Shown here: one piece after another, positions 23,378 through 34,549 of the stretch | How the letters are laid out: the number at the start of each line of letters is the position of its first letter | Position numbering within the stretch: the stretch's first letter is position 1 | Assembly (NCBI GenBank): GCA_003458705.1 | Contig: QRVH01000010.1 | Location: forward strand, 1 to 64,000 | From: Eubacterium sp. AF22-9 | Lineage (GTDB): Bacteria > Bacillota > Clostridia > Lachnospirales > Lachnospiraceae | Direction: 5' to 3' | Length of the DNA stretch: 64,000 bases | Program-made: the position numbers and the translations under genes | Notes under the pieces: generated by a model | What the model was told of the DNA's origin: nothing | Seen by the model: only the letters and a program-made list of their open reading frames with translations | Database searches by the model: none

Positions 23378-24418
23378 TTAAGCCTTATCATGTGATAATT
23401 TTTTCATGCATCTTATATCATCACCAAAAAGTCTTAAGATAGAATAGGCGCTTACAATTCTTGAAAAAATGCGCTGGGAATATCTGCTTTCAATATCTGG
23501 CATTTCAAGATTTGAAGAGATAATAACACTTTCAATATCTGGCATTTCAAGATTTGAAGAGATAATAACACTCTTTTTTCTGAGAAGCCTTTCATTAATA
23601 ATATAAAACAAATTAGATAAATTATAGCTGGAAGAATTCTCTGTACCAAGATCATCAATTATGAGCAGATCACACTCGGTAAAAAATGAAGTGTCAAATT
23701 TAGATTCGCCATAATCTTTATAATCTCCGCTTTTAAATGAATCAAAAAACTCACCGGCAGTGAGATATATGATACTGTGGTAAGAATCCATAAGTGATTT
23801 GGCAATACAGTTAGAAAGAAAAGTCTTGCCAACGCCGGTCTGGCCAATAAATAACAGATTAGAAAATGTGTTATCAAAGTTATCAACAAAATCGTGGCAT
23901 ATGCTGACCACTTTCTGCATATTATTATAAGGTGTGAGTCCTGTGGCAGGATCTACATCGATATTATTATACCAGCTATATGAAAATGTATTAAAATTCT
24001 CATCACTTGTTATGTTCTTGAGATTAGAGTCCTTATATATAAGATCAATAGCTTTCTTGTTAAAGCATGTACATCTTTTTCCGTTGACATACCCGGAATC
24101 TTTGCAGTAAGGACAGGTATAGATATCATCAAGATAATCAGCAGGCTTACCAATTGAAGCCAGGGCGGACACTCTTTTTTGCTGGAGTGTTTTAAGTGCA
24201 GCAGCCAGTTCATCAGTAGTCGTGTCCGATGAATTAGCGTCTATGCGGGCTCTGGCATTTTTAACAGACATATCTATAATGTCATAGTCTATATCTGCTA
24301 TAGCAGGACAGGCTGTTATAACTTCGTTATATCGGTCGCTTTGGATGTGTCTGTTATTAGTGCGGATATCATCATATATTCTCATTATTGAGTCATACTG
24401 GGTATTAGTTAGAGGCAT
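23378..24418 (-). CDS. DnaI/DnaC-like helicase loader ATPase (carries a 42-bp tandem duplication)
   Basis: 346 residues as read. An N-terminal helical part, a zinc-binding segment CPYCKDSGYVNGKRCTCF (~105-122), then an AAA+ domain with Walker A IGQTGVGKTFL and Walker B LLIIDDLGTE. It should load the replicative helicase together with the DnaD-like protein next to it. The sensor region is repeated exactly: SVIISSNLEMPDIE occurs twice in a row, because 42 bp at 23487-23528 are duplicated at 23529-23570. The frame is kept but 14 residues are added before the Arg finger region (SRYSQRIFSR), which would probably harm the enzyme, so an assembly artefact is likely. Confidence 0.85.
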   Translation of the reverse strand: MPLTNTQYDSIMRIYDDIRTNNRHIQSDRYNEVITACPAIADIDYDIIDMSVKNARARIDANSSDTTTDELAAALKTLQQKRVSALASIGKPADYLDDIYTCPYCKDSGYVNGKRCTCFNKKAIDLIYKDSNLKNITSDENFNTFSYSWYNNIDVDPATGLTPYNNMQKVVSICHDFVDNFDNTFSNLLFIGQTGVGKTFLSNCIAKSLMDSYHSIIYLTAGEFFDSFKSGDYKDYGESKFDTSFFTECDLLIIDDLGTENSSSYNLSNLFYIINERLLRKKSVIISSNLEMPDIESVIISSNLEMPDIESRYSQRIFSRIVSAYSILRLFGDDIRCMKKLSHDKA

Positions 24419-24435
24419 AACACACTCCTTTCTAA

Positions 24436-25524
24436 TTAATTATTATTGCTTAATAATGAATTGTAAAAATCATCTGTTTTCTTAGGACGCTGCTGGTAAT
24501 TGTTGAATCTGTTGGCATTCTGTCTGGTTGCAGCAGGATTCTTGATTACCTTAGAAGCTTTTGAAGCCTCGAACTGTTCATCAGCTTTTTTAACATCCTC
24601 GGAATTACGGATGTTAGAAGAGTTCCACTTGGTAAGTATAGAATCAGCATATTCAAAACTTGGCTGATGTGTTGCCTTCAGGGTTCTGTTGCATGCTTCA
24701 ATAATCATGTCAGAATCAAAGCAGAAGACATCAGTCCACTTAGAAATGAGCTCTTTCTCAGCCTGGCCAGGTTCTCTGCCGGTTATTCCAAATGCACGCA
24801 TTATACGGTAAGCAACTTCATTGTGGTTGGAAACCTCTTCCTTGGCAGCTTCTACGGTATTAATACCTTCGTCTGCCCATGATAAAGCAACTTTTTCAAT
24901 ATATCTCAGAGAAGTCTTGCCCTTTGATACGCAGTATTCTATGAGATATTCAATGAGATCAGCCGGAAAATGCAGTGTGTCATAAAAATAGACAATAGCA
25001 TTGATTTCTCCAGAAGACAGAGTTTTTCCAAGATATGTCTGTACAACAAAGACAAGCATTGAAAAGTCATCATTGGAAGATAATTCATTAAGCTTATCAG
25101 GAGAAGCAGCAACCTTGGAAGGTTCAATATTTTCTTTAACAGGTACCGGTTCAGGCGTGCTGTCAGGTATCTCGTTAAAAGTTGTATGTATAATGTTGGT
25201 GTCTTCAGGGACAGCAGGTGCAGGCTTGTCAAACTGTTTAAATGTTATGCCTGACAACTCTTTATTATTATCATAAGAAAGAGTTAAAAGTCCAAGCTTA
25301 TCCCAGTATCTTAAAGCCCTCATGACATCATTCTCTGTCTGGTTAAAAGTATCAGCAAGAGAAGAAATGCTTAAATCATCTTTCTTTTTCGAAAGAAGTC
25401 TTAAAAGATAAAGATAAACTTTAACAAAATCGCCGTTAGCCGATGGAACATATTCGTCTATAAAAAGATCAGAAACAGCAGTATAACCGGAAGCTGTCTC
25501 TGAAGATAAGTTCAGATTATTCAT
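24436..25524 (-). CDS. dnaD: DnaD/DnaB_2-domain replication initiation protein
   Basis: 362 residues. An N-terminal winged-helix part (SISSLADTFNQTENDVMRALRYWDKLGLL, ~50-80), a variable linker and two DnaD-type C-terminal repeats. The first has the signature YIEKVALSWADEGI (YxxxIxxxW), the second ADSILTKWNSSNI. In Firmicutes such proteins remodel origin DNA and recruit the helicase loader. It lies upstream of the DnaI-like gene (17-base gap) in the same operon. A cluster of DnaA boxes precedes its start. Confidence 0.85.
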   Translation of the reverse strand: MNNLNLSSETASGYTAVSDLFIDEYVPSANGDFVKVYLYLLRLLSKKKDDLSISSLADTFNQTENDVMRALRYWDKLGLLTLSYDNNKELSGITFKQFDKPAPAVPEDTNIIHTTFNEIPDSTPEPVPVKENIEPSKVAASPDKLNELSSNDDFSMLVFVVQTYLGKTLSSGEINAIVYFYDTLHFPADLIEYLIEYCVSKGKTSLRYIEKVALSWADEGINTVEAAKEEVSNHNEVAYRIMRAFGITGREPGQAEKELISKWTDVFCFDSDMIIEACNRTLKATHQPSFEYADSILTKWNSSNIRNSEDVKKADEQFEASKASKVIKNPAATRQNANRFNNYQQRPKKTDDFYNSLLSNNN

Positions 25525-25609
25525 GGTAATAGTCTCCCCAAAAAGTTATGAGCAGATTATACCACTGAAAAAAATAAATGCAAAGCGCACCAGGTGCGGA
25601 AAGGAGGTT

Positions 25610-25756
25610 TGTGGAAAATGTGGAAAATGTGGATAAGCAGTTCATAAGTGGAAAAAAATCGCAGTAAATGTGGATTTTAAAAATCCAACAGATAAAAAAT
25701 TATCCACAATTATTCTGCACAAATTAATAACAGAAAAATGTGGATAATGTGGATAA
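25610..25756. promoter_or_regulatory. DnaA-box cluster upstream of dnaD-dnaI
   Basis: Four perfect TTATCCACA boxes: minus orientation at 25628-25636, 25739-25747 and 25748-25756, plus orientation at 25700-25708. Near matches TGTGGAAAA at 25610-25618 and 25619-25627 directly abut the first perfect box, making three 9-mers in a row; TGTGGATTT lies at 25669-25677. All are in the 266-base gap between murC and dnaD, in AT-rich DNA. DnaA control of the dnaD-dnaI operon, or DnaA titration, is inferred. Confidence 0.8.
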
Positions 25757-25791
25757 CTTTGTTGAAAAAGTTCAGGTGGGTGGAAAATCGA

Positions 25792-27170
25792 CTATTTAAG
25801 CAAGTCTTCACCGACTTTATATATGTCACCGGCACCCATAGTTATTAACAAGTCACCGTTGATACAATTTTTTAATAAATATTTTTCAATGTCCTCAAAA
25901 TTGTCAATGTATACACATTCCTTACCGAGAGATTTAATCTTTTCGCAAAGATCAGCGGAACTGATTCCAAGCGTATCGGTTTCTCTTGCTGCGTATATCC
26001 TGGCAAGGACAACCTTATCAGCGTGGCTTAATGCATCAGCAAACTCATTGAACAGAAGCTTCGTGCGTGAATATGTATGAGGCTGGAAAACTACCCAGAC
26101 ATGGTTGTGTGGATAGTGTGCGGCAGAATTAAGGGTGGCACGGATTTCATCAGGGTGATGAGCATAATCATCAATGATAGTAACTCCGTTAAATGTGCCT
26201 TTCTTCTCAAATCTGCGGTTAGTACCCTTGAAGCTGGAAAGACCTGCTTTGATATGTTCCATATCAACAGAGAGCTTTCTTGCAGCGGCAATAGCGGCAA
26301 GGGAATTATAAACATTGTGAAGCCCCGGTACACCAAGAGTTATAGTGTCAGCCTTTTCATTATTAATAAGAAGAGTATAAGTGCATCTTCCAAGTTCATC
26401 GTAACTGATGTCCGAAGCACTGTACATGCTCTTTGCAGGGTCAGAACCAAATGTAATGACATCACAGTCAGTATCCTGATAGAAATATTCATAATTATCA
26501 ATGTCAGTATTGATGATAAGAGTTCCGTCAGAAGGAAGCTTTTCAGTGAAAAGCTTGAAAGAACGACGGATGTCATCAATATCCTTGAAGAAATCAAGGT
26601 GGTCTTCTTTGACATTGAGAATAATATTCATTGTAGGATTAAATGATAAAAAGCTGTTAGTATATTCGCAGGCTTCTGCAACGAAATACTTATCACCGCC
26701 GACTCTTGTATTGCCGCCAATGCTGTTAAGTATGCCACCTACAGAGATAGTGGGATCCATGCTGGCTGCAAGCAGTATCTCAGAAACCATTGAAGTAGTT
26801 GTTGTCTTTCCGTGAGTACCTGCAATATTAATGGCATTCTTGTAGATAGTCATAATCTGACCAAGAAGCTCTGCACGGGTGAGCATTGGAAGACCGGCTT
26901 CCTTAGCTGCCTTGAATTCAGGGTTATCAGGGTGAATTGCTGCTGTATATACAACAAGATCTATATCATTAGTTATATTACCGGCACTCTGTGGAACGGA
27001 TACTAAACATCCATCGCCAATGAGTTCATCGGTAAGTGCTGATGAGTGTGAATCTGAACCTGAAACGGTAAAATCTTTAGATAAAAGAATTTTGGCAAGC
27101 CACTCATACTTATACCGCCTATGCCAATGAAGTGAATATGGATAGGGTTGTTGAAATCAATCTTGTACAT
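25792..27170 (-). CDS. murC: UDP-N-acetylmuramate--L-alanine ligase (frameshifted)
   Basis: The C-terminal 364 residues are open from 26886; the N-terminus lies upstream as MYKIDFNNPIHIHFIGIGGI then SMSGL, and after one restored base near 27096 continues DFTVSGSDSHSSALTDEL to join the rest, giving 459 residues, the normal MurC length. Motifs: GIGGISMSG (UDP-binding loop), NIAGTHGKTTTTSM (ATP P-loop), DDYAHHPDEIRATL. It adds the first L-Ala to the peptidoglycan stem. The gene is essential, so the shift is probably an error. ATG at 27168-27170. Confidence 0.92.
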
Positions 27171-27304
27171 GATATTTTCCTTCCTTGAAATTAGTGTTTG
27201 TTATATTGTATGTCTTATCGGCTTATTTTTCAAACCTTTCTTATTATATAATATACGATTTAGAAAATGTGCATAAAAATGTGTATAAAAAACACGAAAT
27301 TCTT

Positions 27305-27333
27305 TTTACTTAATCAGAATAGTATGATATAAT
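27305..27333 (+). promoter_or_regulatory. Likely promoter of glgC-glgD
   Basis: TTTACT (27305-27310) and TATAAT (27328-27333) with a 17-base spacer, 45 bases before the glgC start, in the divergent murC/glgC gap. Confidence 0.55.
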
Positions 27334-27378
27334 CAGAGTATCTAAAAGCAGTAAAAAATTAACATCAGAGGTGATAGC

Positions 27379-28650
27379 ATGATTAAAAAAGAAATGATTG
27401 CAATGCTGTTAGCTGGTGGCCAGGGAAGCAGATTAGGAGTACTTACTTCTAAAGTGGCAAAGCCGGCAGTAGCATTTGGTGGAAAGTATAGAATAATCGA
27501 CTTTCCTCTCAGTAACTGTATTAACTCAGGAATAGATACAGTGGGAGTACTAACACAGTATCAGCCACTTCGTCTTAATACGCATATAGGAATTGGTATT
27601 CCTTGGGATCTTGACCGTAATGTAGGAGGAGTATCAGTTCTTCCACCTTATGAGAAGAGCCAGAACAGTGAATGGTATACAGGAACAGCTAATGCCATTT
27701 ACCAGAATCTGGAGTATATGGAGCAGTATCATCCGGAATATGTACTTATTCTTTCAGGTGACCATATATACAAGATGGATTACAAGATAATGCTTGATTA
27801 TCATAAGGCTAACAATGCGGATATTACAATTGCTGCGATGCCTGTACCTATGGAAGAAGCAAGCAGATTTGGCGTGGTTGTTACAGATAACGATAATAAG
27901 ATTACAGAGTTCGAAGAAAAGCCTGAACATCCAAAGAGCAATCTTGCATCAATGGGTATATACATATTCAGCTGGAAGGTTCTTAAGGATGCACTTATCA
28001 AGCTTAAGGATCAGCAGGAATGCGATTTCGGAAAGCATGTAATTCCATACTGCTTTAATAATAATAAGAGAATATTTGCTTATGAGTACAACGGATACTG
28101 GAAGGATGTAGGAACATTAAGCTCATACTGGGAAGCTAATATGGAACTTATAGATATTATTCCTATATTTAATCTTTATGAGGAATTCTGGAAGATATAC
28201 ACCAAGACAGATACAATCCCACCACAGTATATTGCTAAAGATGCCTATATAGAGAAGAGTATCATAGGTGATGGAACTGAAGTATACGGAAGAGTATTTA
28301 ATTCTGTAATAGGTTCGGGAGTTGTTATTGAAGAAGGCTGTGTAATCCGAGACTCAATTATTATGAATAATTCACACATCGGAAAGAACACAACAATAAC
28401 CAAGTCAATAATCGCAGAAGATGTAACGATTGGAGAGAATGTTGAACTTGGAGTTGGTGAAGAAGCAGAGAATGTTAAGTTCCCTAAGATATATAATTCC
28501 GGACTTGTTACCGTCGGTGAGTGGTCTGTTATTCCAGACAATGTTAAGGTTGGAAAGAATACAGCCATATCAGGAGAGACAACATTACAGGATTACCCTA
28601 ATGGTGAGTTACCAGGCGGAGGCATAATAATTAAGGCAGGTGATAATTAA
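27379..28650 (+). CDS. glgC: Glucose-1-phosphate adenylyltransferase, catalytic subunit
   Basis: 423 residues. The N-terminal nucleotidyltransferase domain has [13 protein letters not shown] (pyrophosphorylase motif), [30 protein letters not shown] (metal Asp) and EEKPEHPKS; a left-handed beta-helix domain follows from ~300 with hexapeptide repeats. It forms ADP-glucose for glycogen. RBS AGAGGTG precedes ATG 27379. The stop codon overlaps the start of glgD by one base. Confidence 0.95.
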   Translation: MIKKEMIAMLLAGGQGSRLGVLTSKVAKPAVAFGGKYRIIDFPLSNCINSGIDTVGVLTQYQPLRLNTHIGIGIPWDLDRNVGGVSVLPPYEKSQNSEWYTGTANAIYQNLEYMEQYHPEYVLILSGDHIYKMDYKIMLDYHKANNADITIAAMPVPMEEASRFGVVVTDNDNKITEFEEKPEHPKSNLASMGIYIFSWKVLKDALIKLKDQQECDFGKHVIPYCFNNNKRIFAYEYNGYWKDVGTLSSYWEANMELIDIIPIFNLYEEFWKIYTKTDTIPPQYIAKDAYIEKSIIGDGTEVYGRVFNSVIGSGVVIEEGCVIRDSIIMNNSHIGKNTTITKSIIAEDVTIGENVELGVGEEAENVKFPKIYNSGLVTVGEWSVIPDNVKVGKNTAISGETTLQDYPNGELPGGGIIIKAGDN

Positions 28651-29765
28651 TGAAAGCAATAGGTATTATATTAGCTGGCGGAAATAACAGAATGATGCGT
28701 GAACTTTCTAATAAGAGAGCCATTGCAGCCATGCCGATTGCCGGAAGTTATCGCGCCATAGATTTCGCATTAAGCAATATGAGTAATTCAAGAATCCAGA
28801 AAGTTGCAGTTATTACACAGTACAACGCAAGATCACTTAATGAACATTTAAGCTCATCTAAGTGGTGGGATTTCGGAAGAAAGCAGGGAGGATTATTCGT
28901 ATTCACTCCTACAATTACAGCAGAGAGCAGTAACTGGTACAGAGGAACAGCTGATTCATTATATCAGAATATGCAGTTCTTAAAACAGAGCCATGAGCCA
29001 TATGTAGTTATTGCATCAGGTGATGGTGTTTATAAGCTGGATTATAATAAAGTACTCCAGTATCACATTGAGAAGAAAGCTGATATTACAGTTGTTGTGA
29101 AGAAGCTGGAAGACCGTTCAGAGATAGGTCGTTATGGTGTAGTAGCCATGACAGAAGAAGGAAGAATCACAGATATTGATGAGAAGCCATTAGAGACTAA
29201 TCTTTCAACAGTTTCAACAGGTATCTATGTGATAAGAAGAAGACTTCTTATTGAACTTCTTGAGAAGGCTGCTGAAGAAGACAGACATGAGTTTGTAAGA
29301 GATATCCTTGTAAGATATAAGAATATCAAGAAGATATATGGATATAAGCTTGATACTTACTGGAGCAATATATCAACAGTAGATTCATATTATAAGACTA
29401 ACATGGACTTCCTTAAAAAGGATGTAAGAGATTATTTCTTCAAGCAGTATCCGGATGTATATTCTAAGGTTGAGGATTTACCACCAGCAAAGTACAATTT
29501 TGGTGCTAATGTAAGAAACAGCCTTGTTTCAAGTGGATGTATAGTGAACGGAACTGTTGAAGATTCAGTGTTATTCAAGAAGATATATGTTGGTAATAAC
29601 AGTGTAATCAAGAATTCAATTATTCTTAACAATGCATATATTGGAGACAATGCATATATTGAGAACTGTATTGTTGAAAGCAATAGTACAATAAAGGCTA
29701 ATTCAAGATATGTAGGTGAGAATGGCGTAAGGATTGTTGTGGAGGACAGTCCATTATACTATTAA
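28650..29765 (+). CDS. glgD: Glucose-1-phosphate adenylyltransferase subunit GlgD
   Basis: 371 residues, GlgC paralogue with the altered N-terminus LAGGNNRMMRELSNKRAIAAMP, which lacks the GxGxRL motif; ASGDGVYKLDY replaces GDHIYKMDY. In Firmicutes GlgD is a regulatory partner that raises GlgC activity. It overlaps glgC by one base (TAATG), so equal production of both subunits is expected. Confidence 0.92.
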   Translation: MKAIGIILAGGNNRMMRELSNKRAIAAMPIAGSYRAIDFALSNMSNSRIQKVAVITQYNARSLNEHLSSSKWWDFGRKQGGLFVFTPTITAESSNWYRGTADSLYQNMQFLKQSHEPYVVIASGDGVYKLDYNKVLQYHIEKKADITVVVKKLEDRSEIGRYGVVAMTEEGRITDIDEKPLETNLSTVSTGIYVIRRRLLIELLEKAAEEDRHEFVRDILVRYKNIKKIYGYKLDTYWSNISTVDSYYKTNMDFLKKDVRDYFFKQYPDVYSKVEDLPPAKYNFGANVRNSLVSSGCIVNGTVEDSVLFKKIYVGNNSVIKNSIILNNAYIGDNAYIENCIVESNSTIKANSRYVGENGVRIVVEDSPLYY

Positions 29766-29838
29766 GAATAAGAATTGCAACAGAAGGTGTTTGGACTAAA
29801 GTATAACAAGAACCATAAGGTTTTAGAAGGGGTGCGTT

Positions 29839-30105
29839 ATGAATATAACAGATGTAAGGGTTAGAAAGATTGCTAAAGAAGGTAAGATGAGAGCTGTTGT
29901 GTCTATCACAATAGACGACGAATTCGTTGTACATGATATCAAGGTGATTGAGGGAGAGAAGGGCTTGTTTATTGCAATGCCAAGCAGAAAATCATCAGAC
30001 GGAGAGTATCGCGATATTGCTCATCCAATCAATACCCAGACAAGGGATAAGCTGCAGAAGATTGTTCTTGAAGCTTACGAAAAGGCAGAGTATGTAGAAG
30101 AGTAA
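29839..30105 (+). CDS. spoVG: SpoVG-family RNA-binding regulator
   Basis: 88 residues: [40 protein letters not shown] and [13 protein letters not shown] are family hallmarks over the whole length. SpoVG affects cell division and sporulation in Bacillus and binds nucleic acid in several Firmicutes. Its presence alone does not show that this organism sporulates. RBS GAAGGGG precedes the ATG. Confidence 0.95.
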   Translation: MNITDVRVRKIAKEGKMRAVVSITIDDEFVVHDIKVIEGEKGLFIAMPSRKSSDGEYRDIAHPINTQTRDKLQKIVLEAYEKAEYVEE

Positions 30106-30129
30106 AGCAGTCGGATACAAGATGAGTAA

Positions 30130-30161
30130 GGGCCAGCCTGTGAAAGCAGACTGGCTCTTTT
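30130..30161 (+). terminator. Terminator after spoVG
   Basis: GGGCCAGCCTG (30130-30140) pairs with CAGACTGGCTC (30147-30157) with one mismatch and is followed by TTTT. Confidence 0.8.
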
Positions 30162-30165
30162 GTAC

Positions 30166-30194
30166 TTGCTTTAAATTTATTGAATAAGTATAAT
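30166..30194 (+). promoter_or_regulatory. Likely promoter of pth-mfd
   Basis: TTGCTT (30166-30171), 17-base spacer, TATAAT (30189-30194); 37 bases before the pth start and directly after the spoVG terminator. Confidence 0.6.
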
Positions 30195-30231
30195 CTCAAT
30201 AAATGTTATAATAAAAAGAGAGGAAAACACA

Positions 30232-30792
30232 ATGTATATAATAGCGGGACTTGGTAATCCGGGTAAAGAATATATGGGAACAAGACACAATGCAGGATTT
30301 TCAGTAATAGACGAGCTTGCAGACAAATATAATATCAGTGTGGACACAGCAAAGCACAAGGGACTTATCGGAAAAGGCGTAATAGCAGGTCAGAAAGTAA
30401 TACTTGTTAAGCCTATGACATATATGAATAATTCAGGCGAGTGCATAAGAGAAGTTATGGATTATTACAAATGTGATATAGATGATTTTCTTGTTATCTT
30501 TGATGATATAAGTCTTGATGTAGGTAAGCTAAGACTCCGTGCAAAGGGAAGTGCAGGTGGACATAATGGAATCAAGAGTATAATAGCACATCTTGGAAGC
30601 GACAAGTTCAAGAGAATAAAGTTCGGAGTCGGCGATAAGCCTAAGAACTGGGATCTTGCAGACTGGGTGCTTGGGAAATTTCCTACAGAGGAATATGCAA
30701 CATTAAGAGAGGCTAATAAGAAAGCCTGTGAAGCTGTAGAATGCATACTTACAGATGGAATAGAAAGTGGTATGAATAAATATAACGGATAA
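30232..30792 (+). CDS. pth: Peptidyl-tRNA hydrolase
   Basis: 186 residues. IAGLGNPGKEY, TRHNAGF (catalytic His20), KPMTYMNNSGE, FDDISLDVG (Asp) and GGHNGIKSI (Asn) are the full family set. It releases tRNA from stalled peptidyl-tRNAs. It is 13 bases upstream of mfd, as in many Firmicutes. Confidence 0.96.
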   Translation: MYIIAGLGNPGKEYMGTRHNAGFSVIDELADKYNISVDTAKHKGLIGKGVIAGQKVILVKPMTYMNNSGECIREVMDYYKCDIDDFLVIFDDISLDVGKLRLRAKGSAGGHNGIKSIIAHLGSDKFKRIKFGVGDKPKNWDLADWVLGKFPTEEYATLREANKKACEAVECILTDGIESGMNKYNG

Positions 30793-30805
30793 CTGGTGGT
30801 ATAAT

Positions 30806-33800
30806 ATGAAAGCAATATTTGAGCCGGTGTATAATACAGCCGGTGTGGAACAACTTAATAAAGAGCTTGCTAAAGATGGTGGCAGAACAGTAATGGTAAG
30901 TGGCTGTATTGACACGCAGAAGCTGCATTTTTCAAGTGCTATAGCCAGCAATTATAATTTCCAGCTTGTTATAACCAGTGACGAGGGGAAAGCAAGGGAT
31001 ATGGCGGAGGATGCCAGATTCTTTAACGGCGGAAATGTAATGTATTATCCTGCGAAGGATGTAATATTTTATAACGCAGATGTGCAGGGACGACAGATTG
31101 CCGGAGAGCGAATCAAATGTATAGCAGCCATAATTGACAGATTGAATAAATCGGACATTGTAAAATCTGGAACGGAGAAATCATCAGAGAAAGCTTCAGA
31201 CGGACCGCTTACAATTGTGACAACCATTGATGGAATATCAGATATGCTTCTTCCAGTCGACAGATTCAAGCGGGCAGTCATTAACCTTAAGAAGGGTGAC
31301 ATACTCGATGTAGAGGATATGGCAAAGAAGCTTACAGCTATGGGATTCGAGAGATTCGGAATGGTTGAAGCCAAAGGACAGTTTGCCATAAGAGGCGGAA
31401 TAATAGATATATTTTCATATACAGACGAAGCACCTGTGAGAATTGAATTGTGGGACGATGAGATAGACTCAATAAGGGCATTTGATGCAGACAGCCAGCG
31501 TTCGATTGAGAACTATAAGAGTTATACAGTATTTCCTGCAACAGAGTTCCTTTTTACAGAGGATGAGATAGAGCAGGGGATTGAAAAAATCAGACATGAA
31601 AAAGATGAACAGATGAAGCTGTTCGGAGCAGATAAAAGGAAGCGTACTAAGGAACAGATAGAGGCTGGCAATCATCTTAACAGAATGTTTGATGACGCGT
31701 TAAGGACAGGAGATTACAGCAAATTCATATATACATTTGCAGACAGAGTGAGCAGCCTGGCAGAGTATTTCCCTAAGGGAGATACTCTTATTGTCGTGGA
31801 CGAACCTGTAAGGCTTAAGGAACACAGCGACATGACTTTCTATGAGTACAGTGAGAGTATGAAGAACAGATTAGAAAGCGGTTATGTGCTACCAAGTCAG
31901 ACACATATGTTTATGGATATGGAGACAGCCGTTCTTTCAATGAACGGACATAAGCAGCTTGTGCTGACAACACTTGAATACACACCTGAATTCTTTGGGA
32001 TAGATTATTCAATGCATATTGAAGCGAGAAGCATAAGCTCATATAATAACAGCTTTGAATATCTTTCAGATGACATAAGGAAGTACAAACGCAGTAAATA
32101 CGCAGTTCTTCTTGTGTGCAGCTCAAGAACAAGAGCTAACAGAATTGTTGATGACCTCGGAAGGCTTGGAATTGAGAGCTTCTATACAGAAGACAGCAAT
32201 AAATCCATGGCAGGCGGACTTGTGATGGTTACTTACGGAAGCCTTCACAGGGGATTTGAGTATCCACTGCAGGGCTTTGTGTGCATTGCTGAAAATGACA
32301 TATTTACAGAGAAGAAGCGCAAGAAAGTAAAGAAGAAGGAGTACGATGGCAAGAATATTGCCGGCTTTAATGAACTTAATATTGGCGATTATGTTGTTCA
32401 TGAGAATTACGGTATAGGTCAGTACAAGGGCATTGAGAAGATTAAGGTTGAAGGTGTTGAGAAGGATTACATCAAGATATCTTACGCTGATAGCAGCAAC
32501 CTTTATGTGCTCGCAACACAGCTTGACCGTCTGCAGAAATTTGCTGGTTCAGATGTAGAGAAAAAGCCAAAGCTTAATAAGATTGGCGGTTCAGAGTGGG
32601 GAAAGACCAAGTCAAAGGTTCATTCAGCCGTTGAAGAAGTGGCTAAAGACCTTGTTGAGCTGTATGCCACAAGACAGAGAATAGAAGGATACCAGTTTGG
32701 ACCGGATACGGTATGGCAGCAGGAATTTGAGGAAATGTTCCCTTATGAGGAGACAACAGACCAGTTAAATGCGATAGAAGACACGAAGCATGACATGGAA
32801 AGCCGCAGGGTAATGGACAGACTTATATGTGGAGATGTGGGATATGGTAAGACAGAGATTGCGATAAGAGCAGCATTTAAGGCGGTTCAGGAAGGAAAGC
32901 AGGTTGCTTATCTTGTACCGACAACAGTACTTGCAAGTCAGCATTTTACCACATTTGAACAGAGAATGAAGGACTTTCCGGTTACGGTAGCCCAGTTGTC
33001 AAGCTTCAGAACCTCAGCACAGAATAAGGAGACTATTGAGGAACTTAAGAAGGGCATGGTTGACATTGTAATAGGCACACACAGGCTTCTTTCTAAAGAC
33101 GTGGTGTTCAAGGATCTGGGACTTCTTATTATTGATGAGGAACAGCGTTTTGGTGTTACACACAAGGAGAAGATTAAGAAGTTAAAGAATAATGTTGATG
33201 TACTTACGCTCAGTGCCACTCCGATTCCAAGAACGCTTCACATGAGCCTTGCGGGAATCAGGGATATGAGTGTTCTTGAAGAGCCTCCGGTTGACCGTGT
33301 TCCGATACAGACTTTCGTTACAGAGCATAATGATGAGATGATACGAGAGGCAATCACAAGGGAGCTTGCCAGAAACGGTCAGGTCTACTATGTATACAAC
33401 CGTGTAAGAAGCATTGATGAGGCGGCTGCACACATTCAGGAGCTTGTTCCTGATGCAAATGTGGCATATGCCCACGGTCAGATGGCTAAACGGGAGCTTG
33501 AGAAGATAATGTGTGATTTCGTTAATGGTGAGATAGATGTGTTGGTGTCTACAACTATAATTGAAACAGGTATGGATATATCCAACTGCAACACAATGAT
33601 AATTGAAGATGCAGATCGTTTTGGACTTTCTCAGCTTTATCAGCTAAGAGGAAGAGTTGGCAGAAGCTCAAGGACTGCGTATGCATTTTTGCTGTACAGA
33701 AGAGATAAGGTACTGACAGAGGTAGCGGAGAAGCGACTAAGCGTAATCAGGGAATTTGCGGATTTCGGTTCGGGCTTTAAGATTGCGATGAAAGATCTGG

Positions 33801-34413
33801 AAATCCGTGGCGCGGGAAATGTGCTTGGAAACAGCCAGCACGGTCACATGGCGGCTGTAGGATATGACCTGTACTGTAAAATGCTTAATCAGGCGGTCAA
33901 CAATCTTAAGGGAATTAAGAATGAGTATGAGTTTGAGACAACAATAGATGTAGATGTGGACGCTTATATTCCGGCAACATATATTAAGAGTGAGTACCAG
34001 AAGCTTGATATATATAAGAGAATTGCTGCACTTGAGAACATGGATGAATTATCAGATATGAAGGACGAGTTATCAGACAGATACGGAAGTGTGCCATCAT
34101 GCGCCGACAATCTGCTTATGATTGCACTTATCAAGTCCAAGGCGCATAGCTTGGGCTGATAGAGATAAAAGGCGGTGTGGTACATCAGGAATCAGGAGCG
34201 GCGGTATGGCGCACAGTGATGACCGTGTATCCTAAGGCTGAATTAGACCCGGACGCTATCAAGAAGCTGCTTGACGAGTATGGCGGCGCAATCCAGATGA
34301 GGGTAGACGCCAATCCGGCATTTATATGGACGGTGACTAAGAAGAAGTTCTCTAATGCGAAGGAATACCTTAAAGGACTTAATGCGCTGATGGATGTGTT
34401 TATGGAGAGCTGA
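30806..34413 (+). CDS. mfd: Transcription-repair coupling factor (frameshifted near 3' end)
   Basis: The main frame covers 1117 residues to 34159; after one restored base near 34157 it continues LIEIKGGVVHQESGAAVWRT to 34413, giving 1202 residues, normal for Mfd. Domains: UvrB-like N-terminus (~20-440), RNA polymerase-interacting CarD-like domain (NIGDYVVHENYGIGQYKGIE, ~530-590), RecG-like helicase with Walker A GDVGYGKTEIAIRAAFKA, DEEQRFG box and SATPIPRTLHMSLAGIRDMS, and the C-terminal TRCF domain. It removes stalled RNA polymerase and recruits UvrA. The break is probably a sequence error. Confidence 0.95.
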
Positions 34414-34440
34414 TGGCAAAGTAAAATCTTACATCAACAG

Positions 34441-34509
34441 TTGACAACCTTGATAGATGTGTTATAATTCAAAACAGTTTAACACTTTAAAGCGTAACGG
34501 TTTAAAGTG
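34441..34509 (+). promoter_or_regulatory. Promoter with downstream 9-bp inverted repeat
   Basis: TTGACA (34441-34446), 16-base spacer, TATAAT (34463-34468). Fourteen bases after the -10, CACTTTAAA (34483-34491) and TTTAAAGTG (34501-34509) form a perfect dyad with a 9-base spacer. Its position just after the transcription start suits a repressor operator for the aldolase-like gene at 34550. Confidence 0.65.
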
Positions 34510-34549
34510 AAACAATTCCAGGACGAAATTTTACAGGAGGAAACAGGTT

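Noticed and set aside
25525..25791. Chromosome origin oriC
   Set aside because: Many DnaA boxes, but no dnaA, dnaN, recF or gyrB gene nearby and no strand switch typical of an origin; a control site for dnaD-dnaI is simpler.
27171..27378. Riboswitch or RNA gene in the murC/glgC gap
   Set aside because: Only AT-rich sequence with a promoter match; no stable paired structure was found.
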